From Yponomeuta sedellus (lineage: Eukaryota > Arthropoda > Insecta > Lepidoptera > Yponomeutidae), in NCBI GenBank assembly GCA_934045075.1, contig OW203727.1, positions 16,800,861-16,864,860 on the forward strand: a DNA stretch of 64,000 nucleotides. The letters are read 5' to 3'. Below are positions 60,201 through 64,000 of the stretch, piece by piece (the first letter of the stretch is position 1; each line of letters starts with the position of its first letter). The position numbers were made by a program, and so were the translations under genes. Under the pieces are notes generated by a model, which saw nothing but the letters and a program-made list of their open reading frames with translations, was not told where the DNA came from and did no database searches.

Positions 60201-62444
60201 GCACAGTGGGCACAGCAAACGGCACCAGTGACTGGTTACTGACGTGGCCACCTTGTTTTCGGGGTTAATAGGCGTCACGAAAGGATTCGATTCATCTCCC
60301 ACCGAGCTTTCCACGGATGGACGGGCGAAGATGCATTTATGACGCACCGATTCTACGCCCGCCGGAGTTCTTTACTTACATTGTTTGGTACAATATTGTT
60401 ATACAGCTTTTACTGCTGCATTCTACTTTCTCACAGCCAGTTTGGCTTCGCCAGTAACCTGCAACAGCGGCAATTTAGTATTTGTTACCGCCACTAATCT
60501 GCTGATCACGCAAAATTGTAACTCGGCGTGAAACCAATACAATAAATATTTATGTGTACACGTCGTACTGGTGGCGTAAACAGTATCGCTCAAGACTCGT
60601 CTCTCCGTGAACGCATTCGACAGTTTCTGGGTCGCACCGATTAATTCACTTAGCCTACTTTAGTTCAGTGCTGTAACACTTTTTTATTCGTTTGACATAA
60701 TTTTGCCGCTCGAATGTGTAGCGGCGACGGTGTCTTTCTGAATATATCACGATGTGGATCTAACATTATTTTCATCTATTTATTGCAATATTCTGCCGTT
60801 AACGTATTTGCGCAAGCAGTTTCTAGAGCAGTACGTGCATACTCGTGTGGTTTTGATAGAATTTGGTATCGGCGTGGTCTCTGCTATTCAGTTCACGGGA
60901 ACTTTTATCGGTGGAACAGACACTCTTTGTCATGTGTCCAATAACAACAGACCCATGTTAGTCAGCGACCACAATCACCACACGATAAGCTCAATAACGT
61001 TTATATTAAAACTTTGCTCCATTTAATTTACTGTTTCATATGCAATAAGTATTATATAAATGTTGAATATGCGCCATTGACCACAAAAATACAACAGAAT
61101 TTCATTGACTTGTGTGATAGTTATCTAACAAGAACTTATCAAGATATTCTATATGGAACACGCCTTTAATTAGTCTTATTATGACTGTGGTTATTTTAAT
61201 ATGTATTTCGTGATTTCGGATTGTTATCATGATCACAAATTTACTTGACAACACAATTCGGTCCGGCCAAACACGTCGCCGACTACGAATTAGGTTGAGT
61301 CACATTGGATCGGTGGGCGTGTAATGCAAATGTGATTTCCCTTCCCAATGTGCTTGTTCAAGCCATTAGCTCGTCTACGGTGCACTAATATATGCTTGCT
61401 GCCCATCACGATTATGTCAAACTGACCGTGCATTGTGAAACTTATCTCGGTCAGTGTAGAGTTTCGTATTTTGTGCATATGAGTATAGTTGACAGAAATA
61501 TGCTGATCCAGAGTTTGCGGGACATTTCCATGGTGCAGTAAGCTAGGCCGGCTCGCGTCACGTGTGGTTCGCAAAATCTCGTTGCGCAGGAGCGCGGCCG
61601 GTGAGCGGACGCGTGCAGTGCGGTGACGAAACCAACTGACACAGATTCTAACGCGTATTTGGTAATCGGGCCCCCCGCTCGTGAAAGTCGCGCAGGATGG
61701 CCATCTCTTTGTATACGTTCCACTTGGAGTTTTCAAACTCTACGTTTTGACGGCACCGAAACCTAAAAATCATCGTTAACTCTTCGCGGCGGGCAGCCAT
61801 TGTTCGGCGGCGCGGTATACAGTGCGTAAATGTGTTGGTATTGTGCTAGTGTCCCAGATTTGGGGAGCGAAACTGCGATCGTTCATTGGTTAGTTACGAC
61901 GTTGCTACATTTTCGCCTTGCATTCAATTCCATGAGAAGTTGCAGGCATGCCGCACGCTGTGCCAATAGGTCACTCGCTTACCAATAGAGATTGGATAAA
62001 CTATTTAGGCTACACGTGTCCTCCTACGCGGTGCGTAAAAAGTACTTCCATCGGCTCAATTAGGCATGATTTGGATTTTAATTTTATCCGACGTATGCCA
62101 AAAGTAAAGTCACTGCCTGCCTATTTTGTTATACAGTCTAAGGAATTGAAATTCACCCGTATCGCTACATAAATTGACATAATAATCGTATAGCCATCAT
62201 AATTGATGGCCCATACATTACAAAAGGAGCACACGACCCTGACACAATCCAGTTCACAAGCACACTGATCATCAGAAATACACAAACATAATATGAAGTG
62301 GAGACTAAGTAACAATAGCCTTAACCCTAATGCAGAAGTGTTTCAGGGAACTCACGTAGGTATTGGATAGTCAAACAGTGTTTAACCACACGAAGAAAAG
62401 TTTGTTGGTGCTTTGGCCCCAAGCGGGAAACTTTTATTTTTATC
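57258..62444. other. no gene recognised; few repeats
   Basis: About 5.2 kb without an assigned element, immediately upstream of the rdx exon region. At 57806-57859 an ATG frame of 18 codons ends at gtaatg, but it does not splice in frame to rdx. Confidence 0.35.
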
Positions 62445-62705
62445 GTGTTAACAATCAAGTTTAACTTTCATGATAAAATTTTATTTAGTTTTATTTTCTG
62501 TTCAAATAATGAAGGTCTCTCCGAAGGTTTCATTGCCTTAACAATAATGACTGTAATTGGAATTTTAACCTCGTTTGTGGTGGACAAATATCCTAACCTT
62601 CGAAATGACCTCCCGCTTTTGGATGAGTCAACCGGGAATACAAAATTTCATATTTTTGGTGGTGGGAGCATCTTTAAGGTTCCAGTAATATTTTCAGATA
62701 TATGA
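62445..62705 (+). other. unassigned open frame with one membrane-like segment
   Basis: The 86-codon frame includes EGFIALTIMTVIGILTSFVV, a plausible membrane helix, followed by DKYPNLRNDLPLLDESTG. The composition is more protein-like than most random frames here, but I recognise no family and see no convincing splice sites or promoter. It may be chance or a transposon relic. Confidence 0.15.
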
Positions 62706-62789
62706 CTATGATGATTATATGATATTTAATAATAATAATAACCCTGGAATGAAACTTGGATATCCTGTGCTATCGTAACCAGAAAAGAA

Positions 62790-62935
62790 TATCACGAAAA
62801 TAGTATGCACCCAGACAACAGCCACCAACGGCCTCCAGCGAGAATCGAACCCACGTCCCCTGGACGTTCATTCTGGCTCTGGATAGGCTTCTTAGCAACA
62901 GCCCTAGCCATACCGTGCTCGGCGTGTTCCTATAG
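62790..62935 (-). mobile_element. possible tRNA-derived SINE
   Basis: The minus strand has ggctagggctgttgctaaga, then acgtgggttcgattctcgct, which contains a B-box-like ggttcgattct, then ggaggccgttggtggctgtt. Only one copy is in the window, so this rests on the B box and layout. Confidence 0.45.
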
Positions 62936-63340
62936 TGATTTTGTGACTGATGAAGAATTTAGCGACTTTCCTATCTTGTAGGGCGCCCGTACGTGTTATA
63001 GGAATCTATTTATTTTTCTAATTCGACGGTTCCTGAACTTTTACTGAACACTAGCCTCTTAACCTTTTACTTTACGGAACCCTTTATCAAAAACAAAACT
63101 TTGCTTTAAGCTACTGAAGATCCTCCTGAAAGTTCTAGTTCCATTCCAAAGTAACGTTTTTGGCTTGTTTGATTTGTTGCTGAGATATTATTGAACAGTT
63201 AAAATAATCCAACGATTAAGTCACACATGTGATTCGCGGAACCCCAGTGACGTTTCCACGGAACTCTTGGTTGCCGCGGAACCAGCTTCAGGAATCTTTG
63301 TTCAACTGTATGCTAATTTGTGCCTCTCGTTGCCCCCCAG

Positions 63341-63506
63341 GCACGGCCCGGGCAGCGATTGCGGTGGCGGCGGGTCCGGCGGGGCGCCCGCGCCCCAATC
63401 GGCGCGCGTCTCCTCGAACGGCGCAGGCGGCATGGCCGTGAGCCGGGTGCCCAGTCCGCTGCACGACGGGAACACGCCCGTCGCCGAGAACTGGTGCTTT
63501 ACACAG
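63341..63506 (+). CDS. rdx: roadkill/SPOP first recognisable coding exon (partial gene)
   Basis: The exon is bounded by a strong acceptor (pyrimidine tract, ccccccag) and the donor gtgagc at 63507. From ATG 63432 it encodes 25 residues, beginning MAVSRVPSP and ending NTPVAENWCFTQ. This matches the N-terminus that precedes the MATH domain in fly Roadkill/HIB and vertebrate SPOP (ENWCYTQ, then VKVVKFSYMWTINNF in the family). Those proteins are substrate adaptors that link Ci/Gli and other targets to Cullin-3. The same frame stays open upstream of that ATG back to the acceptor (30 Gly/Ser/Ala/Pro-rich residues after one leftover base). An isoform with a longer N-terminus fed by an upstream exon ending in phase 2 is therefore possible. 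The MATH, BTB and BACK exons lie past the right edge. Confidence 0.86.
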
Positions 63507-64000
63507 GTGAGCATCAAACATAATATCTCCGAAGGGTATACACGTATACTCGTAGGTCCCGCTGGTTCACAGAGTCGCCACCTAGTTTTGACGACAAACA
63601 ATGGCATTGAAATCTAAGTTTGACGCAAATTCCCCATAATGCGCACCAACACCTATCGGAATTCTAACGTTTGCGGTTGCATTTAGTAACCAATTTGACA
63701 GTCGTTTGAAACCGTTCAAGATCGTTAGGCACACCAGGCGGTGAATGTAATATAGGACCATATTATTATCACCAAAGGATATACACACAGCAGATCCCGC
63801 TCGGTCAAAGAGTCGCCAACTAGTTTTGTTGGCCTTCCGCATGATAAGATTATGATTTAACAAGATACAGCAGTGCTGCCGGTTGGCCCCTGATATAATC
63901 TTTCTAACCGACAAATGACCCACAGTCCCACTTGGCCTCTCTTGGATACTCTTCCTCCCCACGTAGCTCACCATGCTATTTTAAGAATCATCAGTGTAAC
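63507..64000 (+). other. start of the rdx intron after its first recognisable coding exon, with a diverged internal duplication
   Basis: The intron runs off the window. Two related blocks, about 63532-63596 and 63775-63832, share a pattern around ggtcccgct, agagtcgccac and tagtttt. They look like an old direct duplication. No coding signal was seen on either strand. Confidence 0.5.

Noticed and set aside
61290..61736. 148-codon open frame on the minus strand
   Set aside because: No domain recognised. A second frame is open over the same bases, and composition alone can account for it.

Overview
The window reads as nuclear DNA of an insect, most likely a moth or butterfly. Its genes have introns, it is AT-rich, and it is full of repeats I know from lepidopteran genomes: tRNA-derived SINEs, RTE- and jockey-type LINE tails, a repeat that opens with 'ggccaagtgcgagtc' and closes with 'tacggaaccctaaaaa', and mariner-type transposons. 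The order-level assignment rests on recognising these families from memory, not on a search. Nothing looks bacterial, plasmid or phage.

Two host genes are well supported, both on the plus strand. HYPK (12357-13870) is complete in three coding exons and 120 codons; it encodes the small chaperone-like partner of the NatA N-terminal acetyltransferase. At the right edge, 63341-63506 is the first recognisable coding exon of the SPOP/roadkill gene (rdx, a substrate adaptor of Cullin-3 ubiquitin ligase). The MATH and BTB exons lie beyond the window, and an unknown part of the repeat-poor DNA to its left is probably rdx 5' intron and regulatory DNA. A third, weaker candidate is one THAP-type zinc-finger exon on the minus strand (27390-27521).

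Layout: 1-12 kb is a transposon graveyard. It holds a 1.8-kb DNA transposon with perfect 25-bp terminal inverted repeats and an 8-bp target duplication (6863-8664), a transposase N-terminus (8799-9143), and directly abutting it a 308-bp tandem array carrying four tRNA-like units (9145-10236). HYPK occupies 12.1-14.8 kb. From 16.7 to 19.03 kb lies an unassigned element with about 65-bp inverted termini and roughly 15 copies of a TGCGGWC motif, with a broken jockey-type reverse transcriptase nested inside. From 19.5 to 25.5 kb there are SINEs, a foldback element, the tacggaaccc repeat, a 188-bp perfect palindrome made of two tRNA-like SINE halves, a LINE tail and a decayed mariner. From 26 to 64 kb repeats are sparser, with GC-rich islands near 37.5, 42.4, 44.2, 49.0 and 50.7 kb. 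The main disruptions there are SINE and LINE debris at 31.3-33.1 kb and a 399-bp uninterrupted CTAT microsatellite at 40.9-41.3 kb that begins at a LINE 3' end.

The two confident genes are not functionally linked as far as is known: HYPK acts at the ribosome with NatA, and rdx selects substrates (such as Ci/Gli) for ubiquitylation. The rest of the window is mostly a record of transposon insertion, nesting and inverted duplication.
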